From CAWBXL01 sp963837365 (GTDB taxonomy: Bacteria > Acidobacteriota > Terriglobia > Terriglobales > Acidobacteriaceae), in assembly GCA_963837365.1 (NCBI GenBank), contig CAWIMW010000003.1, positions 620,001-684,000 on the forward strand: a stretch of 64,000 bases of DNA, given 5' to 3'. The stretch's first letter is position 1. Every line of letters begins with the position of its first letter. This document shows positions 35,782 to 46,783 of this stretch, in pieces. The notes below the pieces were generated by a model, which was given only the letters and a program-made list of their open reading frames with translations, searched no databases and was not told where the DNA came from. Position numbers and translations under genes: made by a program.

Positions 35782-36555
35782 ATGCTGGATGTAATCATTG
35801 CGATAGCCCAAGGTCTGCTGGGAGCAGCGGCGGCCTGGGCTGGATACAAGTTAACCGTTGCCCCCCTCAAGAAGTCAGATGGTGTAAAGCGGAAGCGATA
35901 CATGATTTTTTTCGGATTAGTAATTCCGATCTCAGTGCTGCTCGGCGCTGCCCAAGCTTTCCGTGCAAACAAGGCATCAGAGGAACTGTCAGCACATCTC
36001 GGGACAATTGAGAAGGCGACAGGTACATCGCGTCATACATTCGTGCAAATCTATGACCCGATGCCAGTTACTAATGATCCCTATGTACCATTTAAGATCG
36101 GGCATAAACCAAATGTTGCAATCCAAATGTTCAACGCGGGGGACTATCCACTTAAGGCTGGGTACTTCACACAGGACTTGGTTCTTTTGCCTGTGAGCGT
36201 CTTGGGAGACGACAGCTTGCAGGATCTCGCCTTCAAAGAATTCGAAAGCCATTCACCTGTTGCGACCACGGGAACTGTGGCTCCGCATAGTCAGGAGGGC
36301 CGCTACAACACGGTCACAACTGCTGACTCCCTCACTGCAAGTCAAGTAACGCAACTAAATAACAACTCCTTCCGTCTTTGTGCATTAGCCAAGGCTGCAT
36401 GGGAGGATGAGACAGGGCAGTACTGCACGACTTACTTTCGATGCCTTCAAAAAGATATTGGCAAAAAACTCGTCGCTTTCAACTGGCGAGGCGTGGGCCA
36501 TAAATACAATCAAGAAATGAGTTGCACATTCAAGGTCCTAGAACCATCAAATTAA
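35782..36555 (+). CDS. Membrane-anchored protein of unknown function
   Basis: 257 residues from ATG 35782 (GGA five bases upstream). Two hydrophobic segments near the N-terminus (about 2-22 and 40-58, MIFFGLVIPISVLLGAAQAF) are followed by a ~190-residue soluble domain with several cysteines (RLCALAKAAW, QYCTTYFRC). Codon use is more AT-rich than the neighbours (many AAT, ACA), hinting at recent acquisition. No family recognised. Confidence 0.6.
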   Translation: MLDVIIAIAQGLLGAAAAWAGYKLTVAPLKKSDGVKRKRYMIFFGLVIPISVLLGAAQAFRANKASEELSAHLGTIEKATGTSRHTFVQIYDPMPVTNDPYVPFKIGHKPNVAIQMFNAGDYPLKAGYFTQDLVLLPVSVLGDDSLQDLAFKEFESHSPVATTGTVAPHSQEGRYNTVTTADSLTASQVTQLNNNSFRLCALAKAAWEDETGQYCTTYFRCLQKDIGKKLVAFNWRGVGHKYNQEMSCTFKVLEPSN

Positions 36556-36559
36556 AATT

Positions 36560-36958
36560 CTATTTCGCCTTTGGACCTCTTGGCCGGTGTATGGCTTCCG
36601 AATACGGTACACCAGCCTCTTTCCGCAAATCTTCAAGCGAATCAAGTTTATCTGAGCAGGCCGCGTGGTAGATGCCATCTTCATCGAAAACCCCACCTTC
36701 GTCCAGAATCTCACGATGGCAAAATGCGCACCGATCTGGCAGTCGTGACAGCAACGTCTTCATGATGATTTGCTGGTTACTAATCAGTTGAATAGCGAAC
36801 CAGCTAATCACAAAGAAACCCCAAAGAGCTATGCCAATCCAGCCGAAGAAATAGTAGGCCACAGCGGCGATTGCGACATCAGCGCCAATTTCGGCATAAC
36901 GCATTAGCATGGCCCTGGATTGTAGCGCGAAAGCGGGCTTGGTGGGCCAGTTTGCCAT
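36560..36958 (-). CDS. Small membrane protein with a C-terminal zinc-finger-like motif
   Basis: 132 residues. Two adjacent transmembrane segments (about 27-62) are followed by a short zinc-ribbon or LIM-like unit, DRCAFCHREI ... HAACSDK, with CxxC plus His and Cys. The four ligands could bind one zinc. The function is unknown. Start ATG 36958 is back to back with the antitoxin promoter; a start at residue 17 or 19 is also possible. Its 3' end is five bases from the convergent gene. Confidence 0.6.
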   Translation of the reverse strand: MANWPTKPAFALQSRAMLMRYAEIGADVAIAAVAYYFFGWIGIALWGFFVISWFAIQLISNQQIIMKTLLSRLPDRCAFCHREILDEGGVFDEDGIYHAACSDKLDSLEDLRKEAGVPYSEAIHRPRGPKAK

Positions 36959-36964
36959 GAGGCT

Positions 36965-36970
36965 TATAAT
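36965..36970 (+). promoter_or_regulatory. -10 box directly ahead of the antitoxin start
   Basis: A perfect TATAAT lies six bases before the ATG at 36977. Transcription would begin at or next to the A of the ATG, which predicts a leaderless mRNA. No ribosome site is present in the gap. No clear -35 was found. Confidence 0.5.
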
Positions 36971-36976
36971 CTAGCT

Positions 36977-37207
36977 ATGGAATCTAGCGAACTACTCAAA
37001 AAGGCCCTGGCCTTGCCCGACCACGAGCGAGCCGAATTGGCAGGTAATCTGATCGACAGCCTGGACACCACCGTGGATGAAGACGCCGAGGGCGCATGGC
37101 AGGAAGAGATTGCCCGCCGCCTGAAAGACGTAGAAACCGGCAAAGTCACGACCATCCCATGGGACGAGGTCCGGCGCAAGGGCCGCGCGCTGCTGAATCG
37201 TAAGTAG
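36977..37207 (+). CDS. Addiction-module antitoxin, RelB-like (TIGR02574 type)
   Basis: 76 residues. The sequence LLKKALALPDHERAELAGNL, then a downstream WQEEIARRLKDVETGK and a basic end, is typical of this short antitoxin family that pairs with RelE/ParE toxins. The toxin follows after a two-base gap. It has no Shine-Dalgarno and a TATAAT just upstream. Confidence 0.85.
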   Translation: MESSELLKKALALPDHERAELAGNLIDSLDTTVDEDAEGAWQEEIARRLKDVETGKVTTIPWDEVRRKGRALLNRK

Positions 37208-37209
37208 TC

Positions 37210-37512
37210 ATGGCGCGCCTGCCGCTGGTATTCCATCCTGAGGCGGAAGAGGAGTATCTGACGTCTTTGGATTGGTATCGTGGACGGAGTCTGAATGCCG
37301 CGAATAATTTTGAAAAAGAATTTCAGCAGTCAATCACGATAATTGAGAAGGCCCCGCAACGCTGGCCCGATTATTTTCTTCAGTGTCGAAGATACATTCT
37401 GCATCAGTTTCCATTCAGTGTTGTGTATCGGGTTTATCCTTCACAAATTTTAGCCGTGGCGGTCGCGCACGCCCATCGGCGTCCGGGGTATTGGAAGCGG
37501 CGGCTGGGATAG
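37210..37512 (+). CDS. RelE/ParE-family toxin
   Basis: 100 residues. The RelE fold shows in LVFHPEAEEEYLTSLDWYRG, RRYILHQFPFSVVYRVYP and the end VAVAHAHRRPGYWKRR with basic and histidine residues near the C-terminus. RelE toxins cut mRNA on the ribosome and ParE toxins block gyrase; sequence alone does not decide. It forms an operon with the antitoxin upstream. It is convergent with carB. Confidence 0.85.
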   Translation: MARLPLVFHPEAEEEYLTSLDWYRGRSLNAANNFEKEFQQSITIIEKAPQRWPDYFLQCRRYILHQFPFSVVYRVYPSQILAVAVAHAHRRPGYWKRRLG

Positions 37513-37583
37513 ACCCAGCGGCTAAAGCCGGATCATTTTTTGCGCTTTATGGCAGGGCTGAAGCCACTGCCCTGATACGAACC
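37509..37583. repeat. Dispersed repeat related to the 35.4 kb element
   Basis: GGCAGGGCTGAAGCCACTGC followed by CCTGATACGAACC matches the right arm at 35499-35525, and GCGGCTAAAGCCGG forms a partial left arm. It fills the space between the toxin gene and carB, so it may also serve as a two-way terminator. Confidence 0.6.
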
Positions 37584-37612
37584 TTTTCAGCATCGAAATC
37601 CTGGATCAGCAC

Positions 37613-40905
<3,293 letters not shown>

Positions 40906-40906
<1 letters not shown>

Positions 40907-41748
40907 TATGCAATTTTCAAATTCATTAGATTTGGTTGATTCGCCATAGCGAATAAAGAGCCGAGCGGAATAGCTTGTATTTCGGGCTTGAATAGATACT
41001 GGGTAATGGGTAATTCAGGTTTTCCAATTTGCAATGTGACCAGCAAATTCCCTGATCCTTGCTTTGTCACCTCGAACCGTACAGCTTCAGGGCGAAATCC
41101 GTCGGTGTAAAAGATGCCGAGATAGAAACCTTCCGGCAGTTGCGCAGAGAAATGCCCGACTGAGTCTGCATAAAGTCCGAGAACGAACGTCCTGCCCTCA
41201 GGCCCAGTTTTGATGATCCGGATCTTAGCTAATGGGATGATTGCGCCACTGATATCTACTACAGTCCCTTGAAATACCTGTACGTGATCGCGAATGGGCA
41301 ATCCTTCCGCTCGCTTGGCTGCTTCTTCCTCAATCTGGCGACCGTATCGGACCGATTGCGTCAAGTTTATTAACAAAGCGGTCATCGGTTCGAGTTTGTC
41401 CACAACGCGCAGCATTAAGAAAGTGCTTGCATCCCCGAGAGTTGCAACAACGCGGTAGTCTCCGCCATCCAGAGCGGGAGGGGTGGCGATACCATTCTCA
41501 TTTGCCAAACCTGAAAAACACACTGATCCGGCACTCCCAAAAAGCTTCGAGGGATAGATGTCGACCTTCGCGCCCTTTAGAGGCTTACCATCAAGCACAA
41601 TGGAGACTTGCACATGATTGCCCGCTAATTGGAACGCCGGCTCTGCGTTGACCGCAACCGATTCTGACCAAGCCAGGCCGCCTAGAAAAATGCAACAAAA
41701 CGATATCGTTGCAATTTTCATAGGTACACGCTGCAATTTCCAACTCAC
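40906..41748 (-). CDS. Secreted protein with carboxypeptidase-regulatory-like repeats, inserted between carA and carB
   Basis: 280 residues. A GTG start at 41748 has GGGAGG eight bases upstream; ATG 41721 is the alternative. A signal peptide (ATISFCCIFLGGLAWSES) precedes two beta-sandwich-like parts: VQVSIVLDGKPLKGAKVDIY and QGTVVDISGAIIPLAKIRII, both resembling CarboxypepD_reg-type domains. It has no evident link to carbamoyl phosphate. The start overlaps a 39-codon carB/carA scrap (GTGA) and the stop overlaps carB (TAATG), so it is translated within the car operon. Confidence 0.75.
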
Positions 41749-41864
41749 TGGCTACCTCCCTCCCACTCCTCCATCATCGCCGTGCCGGAGTAATCAAACT
41801 CCGCCGACTGGCCAATGATGATGGGGCCAGAGCCGATGATCAGGATGTCAGTGCGTTTGGGCAT
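41745..41864 (-). pseudogene. Chimeric remnant: carB 5' end fused to carA 3' end
   Basis: A 39-codon open frame. The first 28 codons repeat the start of carB (MPKRTDI then LIIGSGPIIIGQSAEFDYSG) with one base change and a nine-base deletion (SKI missing). At 41781 the sequence switches to 17 bases identical to the 3' end of carA (43595-43611), encoding AMMEE. The ATG directly follows the endonuclease stop and its own stop overlaps the next start. It marks where two different carA-carB junctions were joined. Confidence 0.85.
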
Positions 41865-42608
41865 TTATTGTGTCTTTTTGCAGGCGATTGCCTTTGCTAA
41901 TAGCGATGATATGAAGTTTGCAAATTTCAGTTCAGGCACCGGCTCACGATATTCGCCTCTAACTCCGTCTGTGCTATTTGACATTAGAAAACAGGTAGCA
42001 TCGTAAAGTCGTTCCCGCACAAGCTTCGTAAGGAGGATCTCGTATCTTCCTGCATATGAAGCTGACCTAAATTCTTCGAAAACTTTGAAGTGAGGCTCCT
42101 GAGCTTTAACTGGACGGGTAGAACCTGGCGCGTCTTCAAGCAACATTAAGTAACCGAGCCAAGGCCGAGCTGAAGGCTTAAACGCCCCTTCCCGGTACGC
42201 TGCCCATAAATCAGTTGCACTTCCGACGGCTTCCTCTGTTCGGTTGTTGTAATTATTCCCAAATGATCCGACTTGGGACTTAAACTCAATTGCCGCAATT
42301 AAACAGCCATCAACAACTATGAGTAAATCCCATTTTTTCTCTGGTCGAAACCATCCGGGCAATTCAACAAAACGCTCGCAGTAAATTACTGGCCTGTTGA
42401 TACCAGACTCTTCAAGTAAATCGCGGACTAGTGCTACAAAGCCATCCATTTGACTGCCGCCTGTAACAGCTGTCCTCGCACCGGCATCTCGAATTCCAGT
42501 CTTCTCCCCTTGCTTCTGTGCCTGAGTCTCACGGCTCGTCCAGAAGTGTGTGATGGCATCTCGTAATTTACTTTCGATGTTGGCGTTCAACTGAATACTC
42601 CTAATCAA
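41865..42608 (-). CDS. Type II restriction endonuclease, PaeR7I/XhoI family
   Basis: 247 residues. The stretch VELPGWFRPEKKWDLLIVVD followed by IAAIEFKSQVGSFGNNYNNR contains the PD-(D/E)xK-type core (D...EFK) and is characteristic of PaeR7I and XhoI, which cut CTCGAG. EEAVGSATDLWAAYREGAFK also fits. The start overlaps the methyltransferase stop by eight bases. CTCGAG occurs several times in this window (for example 3460, 7773, 9352, 48429), so the host must protect it if the specificity holds. Confidence 0.88.
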   Translation of the reverse strand: MIRSIQLNANIESKLRDAITHFWTSRETQAQKQGEKTGIRDAGARTAVTGGSQMDGFVALVRDLLEESGINRPVIYCERFVELPGWFRPEKKWDLLIVVDGCLIAAIEFKSQVGSFGNNYNNRTEEAVGSATDLWAAYREGAFKPSARPWLGYLMLLEDAPGSTRPVKAQEPHFKVFEEFRSASYAGRYEILLTKLVRERLYDATCFLMSNSTDGVRGEYREPVPELKFANFISSLLAKAIACKKTQ

Positions 42609-43587
42609 CCACGACTACGGGATTCAAAAACAAAGTCGAGATTTCACGTTGTAGACGTTGGGCCGCAAATTCCAGGTAAACCTTGTCAATTTCAAAATTG
42701 ACACTGTTACGACCGCATTTTGAAGCAGCAAGTGCCGTTGTTCCGGTTCCCATGAACGGGTCAAGCACGGTGTCTCCTACAAAACTGAACATACGAATCA
42801 ATCGCTCCGCTAATTCGACCGGATAGGGAGCTGGATGATTTTTCGTGGATGCCCCGGTTAAGCCCGACCAAATCTGTTGAAACCATTTGCGATGCTCTTC
42901 CTCAGAAATGATACTTAGAACCCTTTCCGTGATACTAGGAGTTCTATAACCTCCGGATTTACGTTCCATCAGAATGAATTCAATATCATTCTTAATGACT
43001 CCGTTAGGTTCATAAGGTTTGCCTAGAAAGCCACCCGATCCATTTTCTACCTCATAGGCTGCATTCGAAATCTTGTGCCAAATGATCGGTGCGAGATTGT
43101 CAAAACCAATTTTCCGGCAACGTTCTTGAATACTCGCGTGCAGAGGGACAACCGTATGCCTACCATCATTCTTTCTGCGGGACAGACATACGTCTCCTAC
43201 GACACACACCAAACGTCCACCCGGCACCAAGAAGTCAAAACATTTTTGCCAAACTCGATCCAATTCAATTAGGAACTTGTCGTAATCCGCAACGTGCCCC
43301 AACTGTCCGGATGTCGAGCGATATTCCTTAAGCGTCCAATACGGAGGAGAAGTGACTATTAAGTGGGCCGTTCCGACCGTCTTACTTGGCATCTCCCTCG
43401 CGTCCCCATGAACGAGCACATGTCGCGTTGGAATACCAGCCACAGCTTTTCGAATTAGCGCGATAAGCGCCACATCTTTCGCAATGCGAGGAATTGCAGT
43501 CTGAATATCCTTAAGGCGCCGCAATTCATGAGGCAAAAAGTCAGACAGATTTTCAGGCCCTACATCAGGGATGGGCTTGGCGCTCAT
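42601..43587 (-). CDS. DNA methyltransferase (N4-cytosine / N6-adenine type) of the restriction-modification pair
   Basis: 328 residues. The catalytic motif IV is TSPPYWTLKEY and the AdoMet-binding motif I is DPFMGTGTTALAASKCGRN near the C-terminus; this order marks a beta-class enzyme. SPPY is most often found in N4-cytosine methylases. It presumably protects the site cut by the adjacent endonuclease. Its ATG overlaps the carA stop (ATGA), so it is expressed from the car operon. Base composition is more AT-rich than carA and carB, which supports acquisition by transfer. Confidence 0.87.
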   Translation of the reverse strand: MSAKPIPDVGPENLSDFLPHELRRLKDIQTAIPRIAKDVALIALIRKAVAGIPTRHVLVHGDAREMPSKTVGTAHLIVTSPPYWTLKEYRSTSGQLGHVADYDKFLIELDRVWQKCFDFLVPGGRLVCVVGDVCLSRRKNDGRHTVVPLHASIQERCRKIGFDNLAPIIWHKISNAAYEVENGSGGFLGKPYEPNGVIKNDIEFILMERKSGGYRTPSITERVLSIISEEEHRKWFQQIWSGLTGASTKNHPAPYPVELAERLIRMFSFVGDTVLDPFMGTGTTALAASKCGRNSVNFEIDKVYLEFAAQRLQREISTLFLNPVVVVD

Positions 43588-44714
43588 CCCTTGAACTCCT
43601 CCATCATCGCCACAAAATCCTTAAACAGATAGTGCGAATCATGAGGACCAGGCGCTGCCTCCGGATGATACTGCACACTGAACAGCGGTAGGTTGCGGTG
43701 ACGCAAGCCTTCCAGCGTGTTGTCGTTTAAGTCCATGTGCGTGAGTTCGACTTCGCTCTGCGGCAACGAATCGGGATCGACGGCGAAGTTGTGGTTATGG
43801 GCGGTGATCTCGATCTTTCCCGTGTTCAATTGCTTCACGGGATGGTTTCCGCCGTGGTGTCCAAACTTCAGCTTGAAGGTTTTTCCGCCTAGAGCGATGC
43901 CCGTCAGCTGATGTCCCAGGCAGATTCCGAAGATCGGCTGGCGGCCCATCAGGCGGCGGATGTTGTCTACCGCGTAGGTGCAGGGCTCGGGATCACCGGG
44001 GCCGTTGGAGAGAAACACTCCGTCCGGCTTGAGTGCCAGCACATCTTCCGCTGGAGTCTGCGCCGGGACTACCGTGACCTTGCAGCCTTCTCCGCGCAGT
44101 TTGCGCAGGATGTTGTGCTTGATGCCGAAGTCGTAGGCGACTACATGGAAGCGCGGTGGCTCGTCTTTGACTCCGACGATTTCGACTGGCTCGTGCGAGC
44201 GCTCGCCTACTTCCCAGACGTAGGAACGCTTGGTGCTGACAACCTTCGCCAAGTCTGTCCCATCCATCTTGGGGATGGAGCGGGCCTTTGCGACCAGCTT
44301 GTCAGCATCGCTCTCGATGGTCGAGACCACGCCGCGCATCACGCCGTTGTCGCGCAGGTGGCGAACCAGACAGCGGGTGTCGATATCCGCAATAACCGGG
44401 ACCTTGAACTGCTCCAGATACTCCTCGGCCACCTGCTGCGAACGCCAGTTCGAGCTGACTTTCGAGAACTCGCGCACGATCAGGCCTTCTATATAAGGTC
44501 TGGTGGCTTCGTTGTCTTCTGGATTGGTACCGTAATTTCCAATTTGCGGGTTGGTTAAAATTACGATCTGGCCACTGTAGGAAGGATCGGTGAAAATTTC
44601 CTGGTAGCCGGTTAAAGAGGTATTAAAAACGACTTCGCCGTAGCATTCGCCTTTGGCGCCGTAGCCTTTGCCTCGGAAGATGCGGCCATCTTCGAGGGCA
44701 AGGATAGCTTGCAT
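43584..44714 (-). CDS. carA: Carbamoyl-phosphate synthase small subunit
   Basis: 376 residues. The N-terminal CarA domain (LEDGRIFRGKGYGAKGECYG) is followed by a class I glutamine amidotransferase domain with the nucleophile Cys in IFGICLGHQLTGIALGG and the catalytic His in SVQYHPEAAPGPHDS. It supplies ammonia to CarB. The C-terminus ends MMEEFKG, and the stop overlaps the methyltransferase start. The last 17 coding bases before that are repeated in the scrap at 41765-41781. Confidence 0.97.
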   Translation of the reverse strand: MQAILALEDGRIFRGKGYGAKGECYGEVVFNTSLTGYQEIFTDPSYSGQIVILTNPQIGNYGTNPEDNEATRPYIEGLIVREFSKVSSNWRSQQVAEEYLEQFKVPVIADIDTRCLVRHLRDNGVMRGVVSTIESDADKLVAKARSIPKMDGTDLAKVVSTKRSYVWEVGERSHEPVEIVGVKDEPPRFHVVAYDFGIKHNILRKLRGEGCKVTVVPAQTPAEDVLALKPDGVFLSNGPGDPEPCTYAVDNIRRLMGRQPIFGICLGHQLTGIALGGKTFKLKFGHHGGNHPVKQLNTGKIEITAHNHNFAVDPDSLPQSEVELTHMDLNDNTLEGLRHRNLPLFSVQYHPEAAPGPHDSHYLFKDFVAMMEEFKG

Positions 44715-44810
44715 TCCTGCTCCAGTGAGTGGATTTTATAGATTTTAGCAGGGAATAGGATTGTGGCCAATGGGATTGTGGGGATTTTGCTGTGGAAATC
44801 CCCTTCGAAT

Positions 44811-44835
44811 TGTCATCCCTTCGCTCCGGATGACA
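44811..44835. terminator. Hairpin between carA and the zinc-ribbon gene
   Basis: TGTCATCC and GGATGACA pair around a nine-base loop, 16 bases beyond the zinc-ribbon gene's stop. It may end that transcript or be a small dispersed repeat. Confidence 0.45.
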
Positions 44836-44850
44836 GGGTGGTTGGTGCCG

Positions 44851-45114
44851 TTAGAAAGGTTTGCGCTCTACTACCTCTTCATCATGGATGAAAAACTGCG
44901 CGGAGCAATTCCCCGACCCGCATATTACCGGCAACAGTCCCGCAATCTGCTTACGCGTGATCAACCCCAACGTTCCGCAATTTGGGCATGAAAGCACCGC
45001 CCAGTATGGGTCTTCCTGCTCTCCGACCTTGCCGGCATTTTCCAGCACAAAGATTGTGCCGGGGAGCATCTGTTCGGGAATCCATTCGCTTAGGACGTCG
45101 AGTGCTGCGACCAT
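44851..45114 (-). CDS. Small zinc-ribbon protein of unknown function
   Basis: 87 residues; ATG 45114 has AAGGAGG upstream. Two cysteine pairs, LSCPNCGTLG and VICGSGNCSAQ, are suited to bind one zinc. The remainder is acidic with no known domain. The MerR-type gene ends 29 bases before it on the same strand, so the two may be cotranscribed. Confidence 0.65.
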   Translation of the reverse strand: MVAALDVLSEWIPEQMLPGTIFVLENAGKVGEQEDPYWAVLSCPNCGTLGLITRKQIAGLLPVICGSGNCSAQFFIHDEEVVERKPF

Positions 45115-45143
45115 TGTTCCTCCTTATTTCGGTCTGACTCCGG

Positions 45144-45617
45144 CTACGAGGCCTTGTTGCTTGTGCGAGAACGCCTCGCCCCAACGGACGTATTGCCCTT
45201 CTTACTGCTGTGAATGTCGGCTCGAACCTGGCGAACCGTGTCGCTCAGGCAAATGGCCAGCATGGGCTGGCGGGAATTTTTCAGGATGTCCACGATCTGC
45301 TGCGGCGAGGTTTCCAGGTAAAGGCTCTTGCCGTCGCTTAGCAGGTGGTAATCGGAGGCGCCGCTTACCGTCTGGGCCAGGCGCTTGCTGAATTCCCGTT
45401 GCAGGAAGCGGACGACTTTGCGCACTCGCTGTAGGGAGAACCCCTTACGCCGAAGCTGGCAGATGACGGCTATTTCCGAGAGGTCCTCAAAGGAATACAG
45501 GCGACGATGGCCTTCCCGTGCGGGAACCACGATGCCTCGCTCATCCCACCATTGCAGTTGGCGCGGGGTAATACCCGTCAACTCGACCACGTCGCGCGAT
45601 GTAAAGCGTTGTTGCAT
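45144..45617 (-). CDS. MerR-family transcriptional regulator
   Basis: 157 residues from ATG 45617 (AAGGTGAGG just upstream). The winged helix shows in FTSRDVVELTGITPRQLQWW and RRLYSFEDLSEIAVICQLRR. A coiled-coil helix follows (QRVRKVVRFLQREFS). The C-terminal part has no metal-binding cysteines, so it is unlike the metal-sensing MerR types. A pair of repeated palindromes precedes the gene and a related sequence precedes the nuo operon 1.1 kb away. Confidence 0.82.
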   Translation of the reverse strand: MQQRFTSRDVVELTGITPRQLQWWDERGIVVPAREGHRRLYSFEDLSEIAVICQLRRKGFSLQRVRKVVRFLQREFSKRLAQTVSGASDYHLLSDGKSLYLETSPQQIVDILKNSRQPMLAICLSDTVRQVRADIHSSKKGNTSVGARRSRTSNKAS

Positions 45618-45628
45618 CCTCACCTTAG

Positions 45629-45692
45629 ATGTTGCAAACATTCCGAACTCGAAATGTTTGAAACATTCTAGGCATAATTTGTGACGAAACAA
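45629..45692 (-). promoter_or_regulatory. Candidate promoter and operator of the MerR gene
   Basis: On the minus strand TTGTTT and TAGAAT lie 16 bases apart. Just after them are two similar palindromes 25 bases apart, ATGTTTCAAACAT and ATGTTTGCAACAT (plus-strand positions 45654-45671 and 45629-45643). This is what an autoregulatory site would look like. Confidence 0.5.
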
Positions 45693-45778
45693 TGAAGAAT
45701 TAACGACTTAGGGGTGACTAGAGGAGTTCCTGGCACTTTGGTGGGGTGATTCAGTTCCCGGTCGTCAGTTCCCGGTTC

Positions 45779-45985
45779 TCAGCGCAGGCCACCGCCTACG
45801 AAGTGGACGATCTCCAGGCGGTCGCCTTGGGACAGGTTGGTTTGGGGCCATTGGATGCGGGGGACGATATCGCGGTTCAACTCTACGGCCACACGGTCCT
45901 GCTTCATCCCAAGTTCTTCGACTAGTCCAGCCAGGGTCAGGGGAGCGGCGAAATCGCGTTCGTCGCCATTAATAACCAGTTTCAT
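45779..45985 (-). CDS. thiS: Sulfur carrier protein ThiS
   Basis: 68 residues with the ubiquitin-like fold of ThiS (MKLVINGDERDFAAPLTLAG ... EIVHFVGGG). ThiS carries sulfur as a C-terminal thiocarboxylate for thiazole synthesis in thiamine production. Normally the chain ends in Gly-Gly; here Leu-Arg follow GGG, so the tail would have to be trimmed or the protein serves another pathway. No other thi gene is in the window. Confidence 0.8.
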   Translation of the reverse strand: MKLVINGDERDFAAPLTLAGLVEELGMKQDRVAVELNRDIVPRIQWPQTNLSQGDRLEIVHFVGGGLR

Positions 45986-46044
45986 TCAGATTGATTTTCT
46001 CAGGCGTGTGATTCGCGCGCAAGCGCCTGGAGATCGGAGAGAGC

Positions 46045-46635
46045 CTAAACCTCGACCTTGCGCAGATTGAATTTCCGGGTCGCGGTCCGGCCGGAATAGC
46101 TAGCCTGCACCAAGATGGAAGAATCAGGGAGCGAAGATTCATCCGCCTCAATCATCATCTCCGCATCGCCGGTCGAACCAGTCACGACCTGCGCGTAAAA
46201 CGGGGCCGCGTCAGGACGGGCAAAGCGGACCGTCAACTTGGCGCCTTCTACTGCCGATCCGCCCTCTGTAACCCGCAGCTTCATAGTCATATTGCGGTCG
46301 GCATGCGGCGAATCCGAGTTGACCCATTGCACGTCCAGCTCTTTGATCCCCGCGAGAGTTTCCGGAGTGTCTTTTTTATCGAAGACGCTGTCGAGTTTCC
46401 CATCGCGGATAGCATCGAGAACCAGCCGGTGTTGGTCCCGCAGAATCTGTTCTTTCTGCTGATCGGTGAAACCAGGGGTTGAAGCTTTATCAGCGTACGA
46501 TGTGGCCCGCTTGCCGATGCACCGGCCCCGGACAAAGACCTGGGTCTGAAGCAGAAGCTCACCCTCGCGGGCCTCGCTCTGCACGTGGTACACGGTATCA
46601 CTGTGCTTAATGTCGGTATTGAATCCGAAAATCAT
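46045..46635 (-). CDS. Conserved hypothetical protein
   Basis: 196 residues without signal peptide or membrane segment. The N-terminal half (FGFNTDIKHSDTVYHVQSEA) is beta-rich with one cysteine (RGRCIGK), followed by a helical linker (TDQQKEQILRDQHRLVLDAI) and a second beta domain (MTMKLRVTEGGSAVEGAKLT). Proteins of this look seem common in Acidobacteriota, but I know no function. It diverges from the nuo operon. Confidence 0.6.
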   Translation of the reverse strand: MIFGFNTDIKHSDTVYHVQSEAREGELLLQTQVFVRGRCIGKRATSYADKASTPGFTDQQKEQILRDQHRLVLDAIRDGKLDSVFDKKDTPETLAGIKELDVQWVNSDSPHADRNMTMKLRVTEGGSAVEGAKLTVRFARPDAAPFYAQVVTGSTGDAEMMIEADESSLPDSSILVQASYSGRTATRKFNLRKVEV

Positions 46636-46709
46636 GCCGTTTGATCGTCCTCGTACAGATCGTAATCTTCCGAGTCAGTTAAAAGAGATTTAACCAGCCC
46701 GTACGTCCC

Positions 46710-46775
46710 TTGACACCCTGCGACTGTGAACTCTAATCTAGAATGTTTGAAAGTGCTTGGCGCGAATTATATATA
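46710..46775 (+). promoter_or_regulatory. Two overlapping promoters ahead of nuoA
   Basis: TTGACA (46710-46715) and TCTAAT (46732-46737) are 16 bases apart. TTGAAA (46747-46752) and TATATA (46770-46775) are 17 apart and place the start of transcription next to the nuoA ATG at 46784. CTAGAATGTTTGAAA (46738-46752) overlaps the second -35 and matches a palindrome ahead of the MerR gene. Confidence 0.55.
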
Positions 46776-46783
46776 GCTCCCCT

